DNA of 64,000 nucleotides from CAUPWF01 sp036656615 (lineage in GTDB: Bacteria > Bacillota > Clostridia > Lachnospirales > Lachnospiraceae). Numbering within the stretch: the first letter of the stretch is position 1; every line of letters begins with the position of its first letter. The stretch lies in assembly GCA_036656615.1 (NCBI GenBank), contig JAVXHY010000001.1, positions 62,001 to 126,000 on the forward strand. Direction: 5' to 3'. The position numbers and the translations under genes were made by a program. A model generated the notes under the pieces. The model had not been told where the DNA came from and searched no databases. It saw only the letters and a program-made list of their open reading frames with translations. This document shows, piece by piece, positions 36,122 through 45,174 of this stretch.

Positions 36122-36722
36122 GTTTTACAAACCTGCCTTTTTCCATATAATGTATTTCATTGCATAGTTGATTGATATGATCTAATTGATGATTGACAAT
36201 CATCCATGTAATGGGGTCTTTTTCTTGTATTTCCATAATAATTTCTTCAAATAACACTTCACTCTCCGAATCTAAATTAGAAAGCGTCTCATCGATTAGT
36301 ATGAATCGGGGATGAAAAACAAGTGCCCTCAGAAAAGATAATTTCTGCCTTTCCCCACTGGATAAGCTTCTGGCATACTGATTCTTTTGTTCCAGTAATC
36401 CCACCTTTAAGAGCCATCTGTCTATTTCTTTTTCGTCCCATGTTTGCTTACGAATCTGCAGTGGATAAATAAGATTATCGTATACAGATGACTGTAGTAG
36501 ATAAGGTCGCTGGGGCATCATCGTAATATCTCGGTTTGTCAGACCTTCATAGTCAATTTGTCCTTGATCCGGTTCATAAATTCCCATAATTATTTTCAAA
36601 AATACTGTTTTTCCACATCCATTTGGCCCTGCAATCCCATGTATTTTCCCTTGTTCTATATATAAATCGGCAACCTCTAATTGGAATTTGCCAATGTTTT
36701 TTTCTAAATTAATAATTCTCAT
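36090..36722 (-). CDS. tupC: Tungstate ABC transporter ATP-binding protein TupC
   Basis: 210 residues from the ATG at 36722 with AAGGAGG about 10 bases upstream; the longer frame to 36806 runs into tupB and has no ribosome site. Walker A is GPNGCGKT (about 30-37), signature LSSGERQKL, Walker B FILIDETLSNLD. It is compact, as TupC proteins are. It energises tungstate uptake together with TupA and TupB. Its start overlaps tupB by 14 bp and its end overlaps moeA by 32 bp. Confidence 0.9.
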   Translation of the reverse strand: MRIINLEKNIGKFQLEVADLYIEQGKIHGIAGPNGCGKTVFLKIIMGIYEPDQGQIDYEGLTNRDITMMPQRPYLLQSSVYDNLIYPLQIRKQTWDEKEIDRWLLKVGLLEQKNQYARSLSSGERQKLSFLRALVFHPRFILIDETLSNLDSESEVLFEEIIMEIQEKDPITWMIVNHQLDHINQLCNEIHYMEKGRFVKHEIIKSGYGR

Positions 36723-37392
36723 CTTCCGTTTCCTCCTTTTGGAGCATATCACATATCCATTGCAGAATAAACGCCATGATAAGAAGCACCATGCCAAGTG
36801 CCACACCCTCTGTAAAAATCCCCTGACTCTTCAGCAAGGAAATAGCGGTAGTCATGGTACGTGTCTGTCCTTTAATATTACCCCCAACTAACATAACTGC
36901 CCCCACTTCACTAATGGAACGTCCAAATCCTGTAATCATACAAAAATATATTTCTTTCTTTAATTCTTTGATAATCAGTTTCGTTGTCTGCCATTTGGTG
37001 GCTCCCATGGTAATCCCAAATACTCGTATGGATGGAGCTGATTCTCTGGCATAAGAATATATCATGCCGCAAATAACCGGGGTAATGATGATCGTTTGTG
37101 CGATCACCATACCCGGCACTGTAAATAATAAGGAAAGGGAGCCTAAGGGACCTCTGCGCATAATCAGTAAATACACAACCAGTCCTACTACCACCGGTGG
37201 TACACCCATCAACGTTCGGTTCAGGCGAACAACTGCCCGTTTCCCTGGAAATGTAAACCGCTCTAAAAGCAGCCCAAAGAGGATTCCTAACACAGAGGAA
37301 ATTGTGGTAGAGCAAATTGCCATTATAAATGTTACTTGAATCGCACTCATAATTCCAGGGTCAGAAATAATCTTTTGGGTCCACTCCAGCAT
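36709..37392 (-). CDS. tupB: Tungstate ABC transporter permease TupB
   Basis: 227 residues with five or six hydrophobic helices. The permease coupling loop reads FGITMGATKWQTTKLIIKELKKEI (residues about 147-170), and the family segment GFGRSISEVGAVMLVGGN follows. These match TupB/YvgM-type permeases. GGAGTGAAGG directly precedes the ATG. It follows tupA by 28 bp. Confidence 0.92.
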   Translation of the reverse strand: MLEWTQKIISDPGIMSAIQVTFIMAICSTTISSVLGILFGLLLERFTFPGKRAVVRLNRTLMGVPPVVVGLVVYLLIMRRGPLGSLSLLFTVPGMVIAQTIIITPVICGMIYSYARESAPSIRVFGITMGATKWQTTKLIIKELKKEIYFCMITGFGRSISEVGAVMLVGGNIKGQTRTMTTAISLLKSQGIFTEGVALGMVLLIMAFILQWICDMLQKEETEDENY

Positions 37393-37420
37393 CCTTCACT
37401 CCTCCTATATGTATCACTTA

Positions 37421-38290
37421 TTATGACTCTGTTCCTGCATTTGGTGTAAATAAAGCCTGACCATAATCTTCTACTCCGAAATCTTTGATTAGTTTTTGAA
37501 TTTTGTCTGAACAAATCCATTTAATAAAGTCGTTTGCACCCTCATTGTTAACCTCTGGATATTTTTCTGGATTGACTGCAATCACTCCATACTGGTTTAA
37601 TAAGCCTTTGTCTCCTTCACACACAATAGCTAAATCGCTTTTTAGTGTTGCATCCTTGCTTTGCTTGAGCCATGTTCCTCTGTCTGACAGACAATATGCT
37701 TTCTTTTCATCTGCCATAGTAATGGTTGCCCCCATTCCTTGACCGGATTCTATATAATTTGGATCTGTAGCTGGATCAAGTCCGAGATCTGTCCATATCT
37801 TCTTTTCTTTCTTATCGGTTCCTGAATCATCACCACGAGAAACAAAAGCAAGCTGTTCATTTATAATTTGTGTAAACACAGCCTTGATATCTTCTGATTT
37901 TGCAATCGGTTCTTTTGGTCCTATTACAACAAAATCATTATACATAACTGGAAAACGTTCTACACCAAAACCATTATTCACAAATTCTTCCTCACTGGCT
38001 TTTGCATGAACCAATACCACATCTACGTCACCATTTTCACCTAATTTAAGGGCTTCTCCGGTTCCTACTGCATTCCATTCCAAATCCCACCCGGTATCTT
38101 CTTTAAATAATGGCTGCAGATAGTCCAGTAATCCTGTATCCTGGGTACTCGTTGTGGTTGCCATCATTAATTTCCCTTTTTCTTCAACTTTTTTTGTTTC
38201 TTCCTTCTTTGGTTCTTCTTTTTGACCACATGCTACAAGTCCCAAGCACATGACTGCTGCTAACGCTACCGCTAATACTCTTTTTTTCAT
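37421..38290 (-). CDS. tupA: Tungstate-binding lipoprotein TupA
   Basis: 289 residues. A lipoprotein signal ends in GLVAC (Cys near 21), then a charged linker, then the TupA signature TTTSTQDTGLLD (about 45-56), which supplies the oxyanion-binding Thr/Ser residues. SRGDDSGTDKKEK and SGQGMGATITMADEKKAYCLSDRGTW follow the TupA pattern rather than ModA. TupA binds tungstate very tightly at the cell surface. AAGGAGAA precedes the start. A 294-bp leader with a terminator-like hairpin separates it from the MOSC gene, so tupABC may be controlled apart from the upstream enzyme genes. Confidence 0.93.
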   Translation of the reverse strand: MKKRVLAVALAAVMCLGLVACGQKEEPKKEETKKVEEKGKLMMATTTSTQDTGLLDYLQPLFKEDTGWDLEWNAVGTGEALKLGENGDVDVVLVHAKASEEEFVNNGFGVERFPVMYNDFVVIGPKEPIAKSEDIKAVFTQIINEQLAFVSRGDDSGTDKKEKKIWTDLGLDPATDPNYIESGQGMGATITMADEKKAYCLSDRGTWLKQSKDATLKSDLAIVCEGDKGLLNQYGVIAVNPEKYPEVNNEGANDFIKWICSDKIQKLIKDFGVEDYGQALFTPNAGTES

Positions 38291-38379
38291 AATGCATTCT
38301 CCTTTTCATAGTCAAATTGTGTGTCATCTTGTTGTAGGAACATGTTTAGATTCCATCTGTGCATGGCTGCATAGGAACT

Positions 38380-38405
38380 AAAAATGACCTTCTTAAAAGA
38401 AGATC
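38380..38405 (-). terminator. Terminator-like hairpin in the tupA leader
   Basis: On the minus strand an 8-bp stem (38405-38398 with 38393-38386), loop TTTA, then ATTTTT. It lies about 95 bp before tupA. A 21-codon frame (ATG at 38458, stop at 38393) ends inside the hairpin, a layout seen in leader-peptide attenuators, but its ribosome site is poor. It may instead just end the moaA-MOSC transcript. Confidence 0.5.
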
Positions 38406-38584
38406 ACGCAAAAATAGCCTATGTCTTTGCGGATGTTCTTCTCAAACACGGAAGGCATTTTCTTTTCAAAAAATACCCATTGGCCTGTATTCATACCTCT
38501 TTTTATCTTGGCTTTAGAAAAACAGACTCGAAATCCTACAATCCTTATTCTTTTTTGATTGTTTCCAAGTGCATAACTTTGCCG

Positions 38585-39019
38585 CTACTTGTCCACAATA
38601 CTTAAAACATCACCGACTTCTATCTCCCCTCCTTTCACGACTTTTGTGAATACTCCTTCTCTTGGCATAATACAATCACCCATTTTTTGAAATATTTCAC
38701 ACCCCTGATGGCATTCTTTTCCAATCTGTGTAAGCTCTAATATCACTTCGTTACATTGGAATAATGTGCCTATCGGCAATATTTTAAAATCAATTCCTTC
38801 CACAACAAGATTTTCGCCAAATGCTCCATCCATCACCTCTGCACCTCTTGCTCGAAATGCTTCAATCTTGTCATGGGACAGCAAGCTCACCTGCCTGTGC
38901 CATTTGCCTGCATGTGCATCACCTTGGATTCCATAGTCCTCTATAAATAGGGCTTTCTGCACATTCTTTTTCTGTGTTCCTTTTGCTGGGCTGGTACATA
39001 CTGCAATCACTCGACCCAT
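38585..39019 (-). CDS. MOSC-domain protein
   Basis: 144 residues, a single MOSC domain (SPAKGTQKKNVQKALFIEDYGIQGDAHAG near 10-38; LTQIGKECHQGCEIFQKMGDCIM with the conserved Cys near 98-103). MOSC proteins bind pterin cofactors or carry sulfur for them. The start is 5 bp downstream of moaA's stop, in the same operon. A role in sulfuration or chaperoning of the tungsten cofactor fits the context but is inference. Confidence 0.88.
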   Translation of the reverse strand: MGRVIAVCTSPAKGTQKKNVQKALFIEDYGIQGDAHAGKWHRQVSLLSHDKIEAFRARGAEVMDGAFGENLVVEGIDFKILPIGTLFQCNEVILELTQIGKECHQGCEIFQKMGDCIMPREGVFTKVVKGGEIEVGDVLSIVDK

Positions 39020-39023
39020 ATCA

Positions 39024-40001
39024 TTAACCTCCTATTCCGGACATATTTCTTTGTTCATCCGCTTCTTCTTTCGCTTCCTCAAAATGATGACTTTTGGGCT
39101 TGCAATAAATGGTTCTCTCTATGATTTCTTTTATCTCTTCTTCTGCTGCACCCCTGCGAATCAAGGTTCTTAAATCTACTCCAGTTCCATATTGAAGACA
39201 AGGCTTCAAAAATCCTTCTGCTGTCAGACGTACCCGATTACATGTTCCGCAAAACTTATGAGATAATGCACTAATAAAGCCAATATTTCCACAAAATCCA
39301 GGGAATTTTACATATACACTAGGTCCATTTCCAAAATTCCCAATCATCTGCTTACCAGTTCCATAAGTCTGTTCTAACACGCGGTATATATCATCCTGTG
39401 TCTTTCCATGATATTGCTTTCCAAGCCCAATTGGCATCATTTCAATAAATCTTACATCTATCTTTTGATCCTTTGCCATTTGTGCCAGCAATACCCATTG
39501 ATCTTCATTCACCCCTGCAAGTGGTACACAGTTGATCTTTACTCGCAGCTGGGAATAATGAAGTGCCTCCTCAATCCCTTCTAATACCTTAGAAAGATTG
39601 TTCTTTCTGGTTATTTTCTCAAACATTTCTTCATTTCGTGTATCTAGACTGATATTCACTCCATCAAGCCCTGCCAAGACCAAGTCATTTAGCTGTTCCT
39701 TTAACAGTACCCCATTGGTAGTAAGTGTTACCTGCTTGATTCCATCTATGGATTTCAAATTGGATAAAAGCCCTGCAATCCCTTTGCGCACTAATGGTTC
39801 TCCGCCAGTTAGTTTGATGTTCTGAATTCCCATGGACACACAAATCCTGCTTATTTTTATAATTTCGTCATAGGATAGAATCTCCATATGTGGTACCTGC
39901 TGCACACCCTCCTTGGGCATGCAGTAGATACAACGCAAATTACAACGATCTGTTACTGATATTCTAATATAATCAATGGTTCGTCCATATTGATCCAGCA
40001 T
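39024..40001 (-). CDS. moaA: GTP 3',8-cyclase MoaA
   Basis: 325 residues from the ATG at 40001 (MLDQYGRTIDYIRISVTDRC) with GAGGCGAG upstream; the much longer open frame runs through the preceding gene and is rejected. The N-terminal radical SAM cluster is CNLRCIYC (about 20-27), GGEP follows near 70, and the C-terminal second cluster is CGTCNRVRLTAEG with a third Cys in KPCL. The C-terminal GG needed for activity is present (SGIGG). It is the first enzyme of the pterin cofactor pathway, with moaC at 47584. Confidence 0.95.
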   Translation of the reverse strand: MLDQYGRTIDYIRISVTDRCNLRCIYCMPKEGVQQVPHMEILSYDEIIKISRICVSMGIQNIKLTGGEPLVRKGIAGLLSNLKSIDGIKQVTLTTNGVLLKEQLNDLVLAGLDGVNISLDTRNEEMFEKITRKNNLSKVLEGIEEALHYSQLRVKINCVPLAGVNEDQWVLLAQMAKDQKIDVRFIEMMPIGLGKQYHGKTQDDIYRVLEQTYGTGKQMIGNFGNGPSVYVKFPGFCGNIGFISALSHKFCGTCNRVRLTAEGFLKPCLQYGTGVDLRTLIRRGAAEEEIKEIIERTIYCKPKSHHFEEAKEEADEQRNMSGIGG

Positions 40002-40014
40002 TCTTCTCGCCTCA

Positions 40015-40761
40015 TTATTCCACTCCGTATGTATGTGCCAGTACATCTGCCATTGCTTTCTTTCTGCATACAGGACATAAAGTATCCACTTCTTCCTTGG
40101 CTTTTCGTGCTGCCATTTCCAATTCTTCCTTTGTACCGATTGCTTCCCCGCAGACTGCACAATGTACCAATTGAAACTCTCGTCCCCAAATGGTTCTCTT
40201 ATTTTGATCCTCTGAATACAAAATGGCGTCTGTTGGGCATACCTTAGCACAGCTTAAGCATCCAATGCAAGCATCACTAGGCTCATCATATGGTGTGGAC
40301 ACTTTCTTTTGTATTCCACGCATTACCGTAGAAATTGCTCCTGCTCCTAAACTACTGCATGCTCTTGCACACAATCCGCATAACATACATTTTTCACCCT
40401 GAATAGCCTGGAAACGACTTCCATCTGCGGCTCCATAAGCTTTACATAATGCTGCGATTTCTGGGCTTTCTGGTGCGCGTGCCCTTAACAGCATCAGCAC
40501 AGCAGATCTATTTCTCTTTACTCTATCACTATTGGTATATACTTCGCAAGACCTTTCTACCGGATATACACATGAAACAACTATTTTACTTCTTTTGTTC
40601 TCTACCACCTCTACCAAACACACCCTACAGCATCCCTGCTCTGAAATACCAGGATGATGGCAAAGGGTTGGAATATAGAATCCGTTCCGTCTTGCAACTT
40701 CTAACAAAAATTCTCCTTTTTCACAGGTACAAGAAGTTCCATTTATTTGTAGTTCTATCAT
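40015..40761 (-). CDS. NuoG/HydA-N-terminal-like iron-sulfur subunit of the AOR complex
   Basis: 248 residues. Residues 1-75 are a 2Fe-2S ferredoxin domain (LCHHPGISEQGCCRVCLVEV). Then come two 4Fe-4S motifs, CMLCGLCARACSSLGAGAI (about 133-151) and CIGCLSCAKVCPTDAI (about 173-188). The C-terminal 60 residues hold two CxxC pairs (CAVCGEA, CPVCRKK), possibly a zinc or further cluster site. It starts within 4 bases of the NuoF-like stop (ATGA overlap). It resembles the small electron-transfer subunit of NAD/ferredoxin bifurcating complexes and here should serve the aldehyde oxidoreductase (context-based inference). Confidence 0.85.
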   Translation of the reverse strand: MIELQINGTSCTCEKGEFLLEVARRNGFYIPTLCHHPGISEQGCCRVCLVEVVENKRSKIVVSCVYPVERSCEVYTNSDRVKRNRSAVLMLLRARAPESPEIAALCKAYGAADGSRFQAIQGEKCMLCGLCARACSSLGAGAISTVMRGIQKKVSTPYDEPSDACIGCLSCAKVCPTDAILYSEDQNKRTIWGREFQLVHCAVCGEAIGTKEELEMAARKAKEEVDTLCPVCRKKAMADVLAHTYGVE

Positions 40762-42560
40762 GCCTCCTGCCCCCTTCCAACAGAAATTACCGCATCGAAT
40801 TTACATGCTTCCCGACAGCTTCCGCAAGTAATACAAGTAGAGGCATGAATGACATGGGGCTCCTTTTTCTCTCCAGTAATTGCTCCAACCGGGCAGCTTC
40901 TTGCACACATCCCACAGCCTATACATTTCTCTTTTACAATCTGATATTCGGTAAGCTTCTTGCATACCCCTGCTGGGCATCTTTTTTCTTTGATGTGAGC
41001 TTCATATTCCTCGCGAAAATATTTGATCGTGGTCAATACTGGGTTGGGTGCACTCTTTCCAAGACTACAGAGAGAAGAATCCTGAAGCATGTGACCTAGA
41101 CCTTCTAGAAGTTCAATATCTCCCTCCCGACCTCTTCCTTCACAAATATCTGTTAAAATTTCCAACATCCGCCTAAGGCCTTCTCGACAAGGAGTACATT
41201 TTCCACAACTTTCTTCACAAAGGAAATTCGTATAATATCTAGCCACTTCTACCATACAGCTTCGATCATCCATGACAATCATACCACCAGACCCCATCAT
41301 GGCTCCATAACTTGCCAAAGAATCAAAGTCCACCTGCAGATCCAACATGGATTCCGGAATACAACCACCCGATGGTCCTCCTGTCTGAACTGCCTTGAAT
41401 GGTCGGTTTCCTAAGATTCCATCTCCGATATCAAAGATGAGATGGCGAAGAGTCGTTCCCATAGGTACCTCTACCAGTCCGGTTCGTTTGACCTTTCCAA
41501 CCAGTGCAAACACCTTGGTTCCACTTCCCCCTTTGGTTCCAAGTGCCGCAAACTGTGCGCCACCTTTTAAGATAATCTCAGGAATATTTGCCAAAGTTTC
41601 TACGTTATTAAGTACCGTCGGCTGATTCCAAAGACCTCTTTGCACGGAACGAATATACTTGGCACGCGGCTCTCCGACCCTTCCCTCAATGGAAGCCATC
41701 AGAGCAGTTGATTCACCACATACAAAAGCTCCTCCACCTCTGACAACGGAAAGCTTTAGCTTATGCTTGGATCCCATAACACAGTCTCCAATAATTCCTC
41801 TTGCTTCCGCGTCCAAAATTGCTTTTTTCACATGTTGTACCGCTAGGTCGTATTCATCTCGAATGTAGAAAAATCCCTCCTCTGCACCAATTGCAATGGC
41901 CGCGATGGCTAGACCTTCAATAACCAAATGAGGGTCTCCTTCCAGGATAGAACGATCCATAAACGCACCCGGATCACCTTCATCTCCATTACAGACTACA
42001 TACTTGGGGAACCTGTCATAAGAAGCCGCTGTCCTCCATTTCTTTCCTGTTGGGAATCCGGCACCGCCACGTCCCCGAAGGCCAGATTCTTCTACCTCTG
42101 TTACGATCTCTTCTACCGTCTGTGACAATGCTTTTTTCAGTGCTTCATAACCACCTGCTTCCAAATAATCATCTAGATTTTCTGGATCGATGGTACCAAT
42201 ATGACTCAGTGCTATCTTGTGTTGGTGCGCATAAAATGGATTTTCTTCTTGGGATAATACTCGTTTTCCCTTGTCATCTTTATATAGTAAACGCTCTACT
42301 GCTTCCCCTTGCTGTACCGTTTTCTCTACAATATCAGGAGCATCTTCTTTCCGCACTTTATAATACACGATATTATCTGGCATAATCTTTACAATTGGAC
42401 CATTCTCACAGAATCCATTGCATCCGGTTGTTTTTACTTCTGCTATTACGTCTGCATCTGCATGCATTGCCTGAACCGATTGCTGGAGAGCCGATACAAC
42501 AACCATGCTGCCATTTGCTCGACATCCTGTGCCACAGCATATTAAAATCTGCTTTTTCAT
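40758..42560 (-). CDS. NuoF-like NAD(H)/FMN subunit of the AOR complex
   Basis: 600 residues, four parts in order. First is a thioredoxin-like 2Fe-2S domain (CCGTGCRANG near 9; CNGFCENGP near 48). Second is an FMN/NADH-binding NuoF core with GLRGRGGAGFPTGKKW (about 160-175) and GDEGDPGAFMDR. Third is the 4Fe-4S motif ESCGKCTPCREG (near 457). Last is a C-terminal pair of ferredoxin motifs, CIGCGMCARSCPVGAI and CITCGSCREACKFDAV. The architecture is that of HydB/NfnB-like bifurcating subunits. It overlaps both neighbours by 4 bases, so the three electron-transfer genes are tightly coupled. Confidence 0.92.
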   Translation of the reverse strand: MKKQILICCGTGCRANGSMVVVSALQQSVQAMHADADVIAEVKTTGCNGFCENGPIVKIMPDNIVYYKVRKEDAPDIVEKTVQQGEAVERLLYKDDKGKRVLSQEENPFYAHQHKIALSHIGTIDPENLDDYLEAGGYEALKKALSQTVEEIVTEVEESGLRGRGGAGFPTGKKWRTAASYDRFPKYVVCNGDEGDPGAFMDRSILEGDPHLVIEGLAIAAIAIGAEEGFFYIRDEYDLAVQHVKKAILDAEARGIIGDCVMGSKHKLKLSVVRGGGAFVCGESTALMASIEGRVGEPRAKYIRSVQRGLWNQPTVLNNVETLANIPEIILKGGAQFAALGTKGGSGTKVFALVGKVKRTGLVEVPMGTTLRHLIFDIGDGILGNRPFKAVQTGGPSGGCIPESMLDLQVDFDSLASYGAMMGSGGMIVMDDRSCMVEVARYYTNFLCEESCGKCTPCREGLRRMLEILTDICEGRGREGDIELLEGLGHMLQDSSLCSLGKSAPNPVLTTIKYFREEYEAHIKEKRCPAGVCKKLTEYQIVKEKCIGCGMCARSCPVGAITGEKKEPHVIHASTCITCGSCREACKFDAVISVGRGQEA

Positions 42561-43060
42561 TCTGCTGCACCACCTTTCTGTGTCTCCTCCAATATCTTTC
42601 GCAGCTTCTCCAATGTTACTTTGCCATAGTATACATCATCTACCACCAACACCGGCGCCAATGCACAAGATCCCAAACAATTGACTGTCTCGAAGGAAAA
42701 TTCTCCATCCTTCGTTGTCTCACTTGGATGAATGCCCAGTACATTTTGTATGCCATCAATTAATGTGGAAGATCCACGAATATGGCAGGCTGTTCCATCA
42801 CAGCATTTGATAATATGCCTGCCTTTGGGTTCTAGACTTAGTGCTTTATAAAAGGTCGCCATTGCATACAATGACGAAATAGGACACCCTAAGTATGCCG
42901 AAAGCTGCTGCATGCCTTCTTTCGGTACATATTGGAATGTCCTTTGCATATCCTGCATAATTGCTAATGCATATCTTTGATCTTGTTCATAGGTATGTAT
43001 GATTTTCTCAATACTTTCCTTTGATATTTCCAATGCTTCCACCACCTTTGTGCCATGCAC
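42557..43060 (-). CDS. NuoE-like 2Fe-2S subunit of the AOR complex
   Basis: 167 residues with the thioredoxin-like 2Fe-2S fold: FYKALSLEPKGRH, CDGTACHIRGS (near 86-96) and CLGSCALAPVLVVDD (near 126-140), giving four cysteine ligands. The start is a GTG overlapping the TAG stop of the MoaD-like gene (TAGTG). The AGGAGG of the MoaD C-terminal Gly-Gly codons doubles as the ribosome site at unusually short spacing, suggesting termination-reinitiation. It works with the NuoF-like protein. Confidence 0.88.
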   Translation of the reverse strand: MHGTKVVEALEISKESIEKIIHTYEQDQRYALAIMQDMQRTFQYVPKEGMQQLSAYLGCPISSLYAMATFYKALSLEPKGRHIIKCCDGTACHIRGSSTLIDGIQNVLGIHPSETTKDGEFSFETVNCLGSCALAPVLVVDDVYYGKVTLEKLRKILEETQKGGAAE

Positions 43061-43335
43061 TATCCTCCTGCCACTACAGGAAAAATAGATATTACATCTG
43101 TAGGTTCTAGTTTTGCATAAATTCCCCCCAAATGTGCCACATGTCTTCCGTTGACAAGAATAATGATTTCCTCTCCGAGATCCTCTCCATCCGGTGTCAA
43201 CATCTTTGCCCGAAGGCGTTTACCATATGTATCACACAATGCGTGAGCCAAATGGTAAACATCCTCCTGGTAAGGATACTGGGTTACTTTACATCCGGTA
43301 TAATCTCGAAGATATGCGAAAAATTTTATCTGCAT
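43060..43335 (-). CDS. MoaD/ThiS-like sulfur-carrier protein
   Basis: 91 residues from the ATG at 43335 (MQIKFFAYL) with GAGAGGA upstream. The beta-grasp fold ends in VVAGG, the Gly-Gly tail that is adenylated and thiocarboxylated. MoaD gives sulfur to precursor Z to form molybdopterin, with MoaE as partner. MoaD-like genes commonly accompany tungsten aldehyde oxidoreductases. The likely activating enzyme is the MOSC-MoeB fusion at 45889. No moaE is in the window, so either MoaE is elsewhere or the protein has another role. Confidence 0.85.
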   Translation of the reverse strand: MQIKFFAYLRDYTGCKVTQYPYQEDVYHLAHALCDTYGKRLRAKMLTPDGEDLGEEIIILVNGRHVAHLGGIYAKLEPTDVISIFPVVAGG

Positions 43336-43368
43336 CACATGTCCTCTCAAAATCCTGATTTCAACAAG

Positions 43369-45174
43369 TTACAAGCCTAGTTCTCTAACTTTTTCATCTG
43401 TTGGTACACCTTCTGCATTCCAGCCACGTACTTGATAATACTCTTCCAACATAACATGAAGTTCATTAACTTTACCCTCTGCCGGTCCATCTGGCAGATG
43501 TTCTCTTAATAGTCTTGGTGGTAAGGTGTCTTTTTCTACTCCTGCTGCAATATTAAATTGTTTCTCCAAGTTCCAGATTCTCTCGCCTTTCAGCAGTACT
43601 TCCTCATCTGGTTCTGTACTTCCCACTGCTGCACGATAGAGTGCAGATACTTCTGGCAGTCCTATTGCAAAAGAGGTAAACAAACAGATACCTACTGCAT
43701 CAATGAGTGCTGTCAAATCTTGGAAAATCTTCAGCATAGGAGCTTTTCCTTCGGTTACAAGGGGATCTAATTTTACTGGTAAGCCTAATACTTCCGGTGA
43801 GGTCATATATCCACGTACATGACATCCACCACGGTTGGAAGTTGCATATTCCAATCCAATTCCCTGCATAGCACGACCATCATATGCCGGCATTTCTTGT
43901 TTCTTTACAGACATAGATAGTTCTGGATGTCCATATTTGTCGGCCAAGCGATAAGAACCCCATGCCAGTTCTTTTCCAAATCCTTCGTTCTTTCCTGTCA
44001 TTTCTGCTAGTTGTACCATCACTGCTTCGTCTCCAAAGCGAATTGGAATTCCACCCGTATCTTCCAGTGTAAGATATCCCGCCTCAAAAAGCTCCATAGC
44101 ACAAGCAATGGTCGCCCCTAAGGTAATGGGATCGAACCCATATTCATTACAAATAAAGTTCGCTTTACATACTGCTTCTAAATTATCAATTCCACAGTCT
44201 GCACCAAAGGACCATCCTGCCTCATACTCTGGTCCTTCTCCCTTAGACTTAAACGGTCCATCTGGAATTTCTACCACTCGTCCACAACCAATACAACATC
44301 CAAAACATCCTTTATTTCTAATTAAATATTTCTCTGCCAGAGTTTCACCAGAAATTTCATCTGCCTGGTCATAAATGGATCCATCACGACCATTTCGTAA
44401 TGGTAAAGCTCCTGATTCATTGATGATGTTTACTAAGATTTCCGTTCCATATGCACCCAGTCCTGTTCCAGTTACTGGATGTGCCTTTAATATGGTTCTT
44501 GAATTCTCCATAGCCTTTCCAAATTCTTCTGACTGCGCTACATAAATAGAACCTGTTCCTTTGACTACCACTGCTTTTAATTTTTTACTTCCCATTACAG
44601 CTCCAAGACCACCTCGTCCCGCTGCACGGTGTTTATCATTCATAACTCCTGCATATAGACATTGATTTTCTCCGGTAGGTCCAATACAGGATATTCGGAA
44701 GGAAGCCCCACAGATTTCATTTAACTGATCTGTAGTTTCATATACGGTTTTTCCCCAAAGATCACTTCCATCTCGTAATTCTACTACATCATCATTGATA
44801 TACAAATAAACTGGGTGATCACTGACTCCTTCAAAAATAATTCCATCATAACCGGCATATTTTAATTCTGGTCCAAAGTGTCCCCCTGAGTTAGCAGCGC
44901 CAATTGTTCCGGTCAATGGTGCTTTTGCTACAATTTCAAATCTACCACTACATGGAGCCGAGGTTCCAGTCAATGGGCCCGTCATATAAATCAATTTATT
45001 ATCTGGTCCCAAAGGATCTACTTTCGGATCTACTTCATCACAAAAATACTTGGTTCCCAAACCTCTTGCTCCTATAAAATCTACTGCTGCCTTTTGATTT
45101 AAAGGTTCTTTTGAAATCTGTCCTGTTTCTAGATTAACCCTTAAAATCTTTCCCATATATCCATCTTTTCTCAT
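43369..45174 (-). CDS. aor: Tungsten aldehyde:ferredoxin oxidoreductase, catalytic subunit
   Basis: 601 residues, typical of the AOR family. It begins GYMGKILRVNLETG and continues with the pterin-binding N domain (ARGLGTKYFCDEVDP, GPLTGTSAPCSGRF). The 4Fe-4S ligands lie in GCFGCCIGCGR (near 288-298), with the last Cys in DAVGICLF (near 500). It oxidises aldehydes to acids using a tungsten bis-pterin. GAGGAGGT precedes the ATG, which overlaps the ferredoxin-subunit stop. Unlike simple archaeal AOR it sits with NuoE/F/G-like genes, as in NAD- and ferredoxin-linked multi-subunit Wor-type enzymes of anaerobes. The true substrate is unknown. Confidence 0.93.
   Translation of the reverse strand: MRKDGYMGKILRVNLETGQISKEPLNQKAAVDFIGARGLGTKYFCDEVDPKVDPLGPDNKLIYMTGPLTGTSAPCSGRFEIVAKAPLTGTIGAANSGGHFGPELKYAGYDGIIFEGVSDHPVYLYINDDVVELRDGSDLWGKTVYETTDQLNEICGASFRISCIGPTGENQCLYAGVMNDKHRAAGRGGLGAVMGSKKLKAVVVKGTGSIYVAQSEEFGKAMENSRTILKAHPVTGTGLGAYGTEILVNIINESGALPLRNGRDGSIYDQADEISGETLAEKYLIRNKGCFGCCIGCGRVVEIPDGPFKSKGEGPEYEAGWSFGADCGIDNLEAVCKANFICNEYGFDPITLGATIACAMELFEAGYLTLEDTGGIPIRFGDEAVMVQLAEMTGKNEGFGKELAWGSYRLADKYGHPELSMSVKKQEMPAYDGRAMQGIGLEYATSNRGGCHVRGYMTSPEVLGLPVKLDPLVTEGKAPMLKIFQDLTALIDAVGICLFTSFAIGLPEVSALYRAAVGSTEPDEEVLLKGERIWNLEKQFNIAAGVEKDTLPPRLLREHLPDGPAEGKVNELHVMLEEYYQVRGWNAEGVPTDEKVRELGL

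Noticed and set aside
36090..36806. Longer TupC beginning at 36806
   Set aside because: The extension lies inside tupB; AAGGAGG before the ATG at 36722 and the family length support the shorter form.
38291..38584. Moco/Tuco aptamer in the tupA leader
   Set aside because: No closed multi-helix domain or conserved core could be drawn; only a small terminator-like hairpin is supported.
39024..40250. Longer MoaA beginning near 40250
   Set aside because: The extra residues read through the upstream iron-sulfur gene in another frame; the ATG at 40001 has a ribosome site and gives the normal MoaA N terminus.
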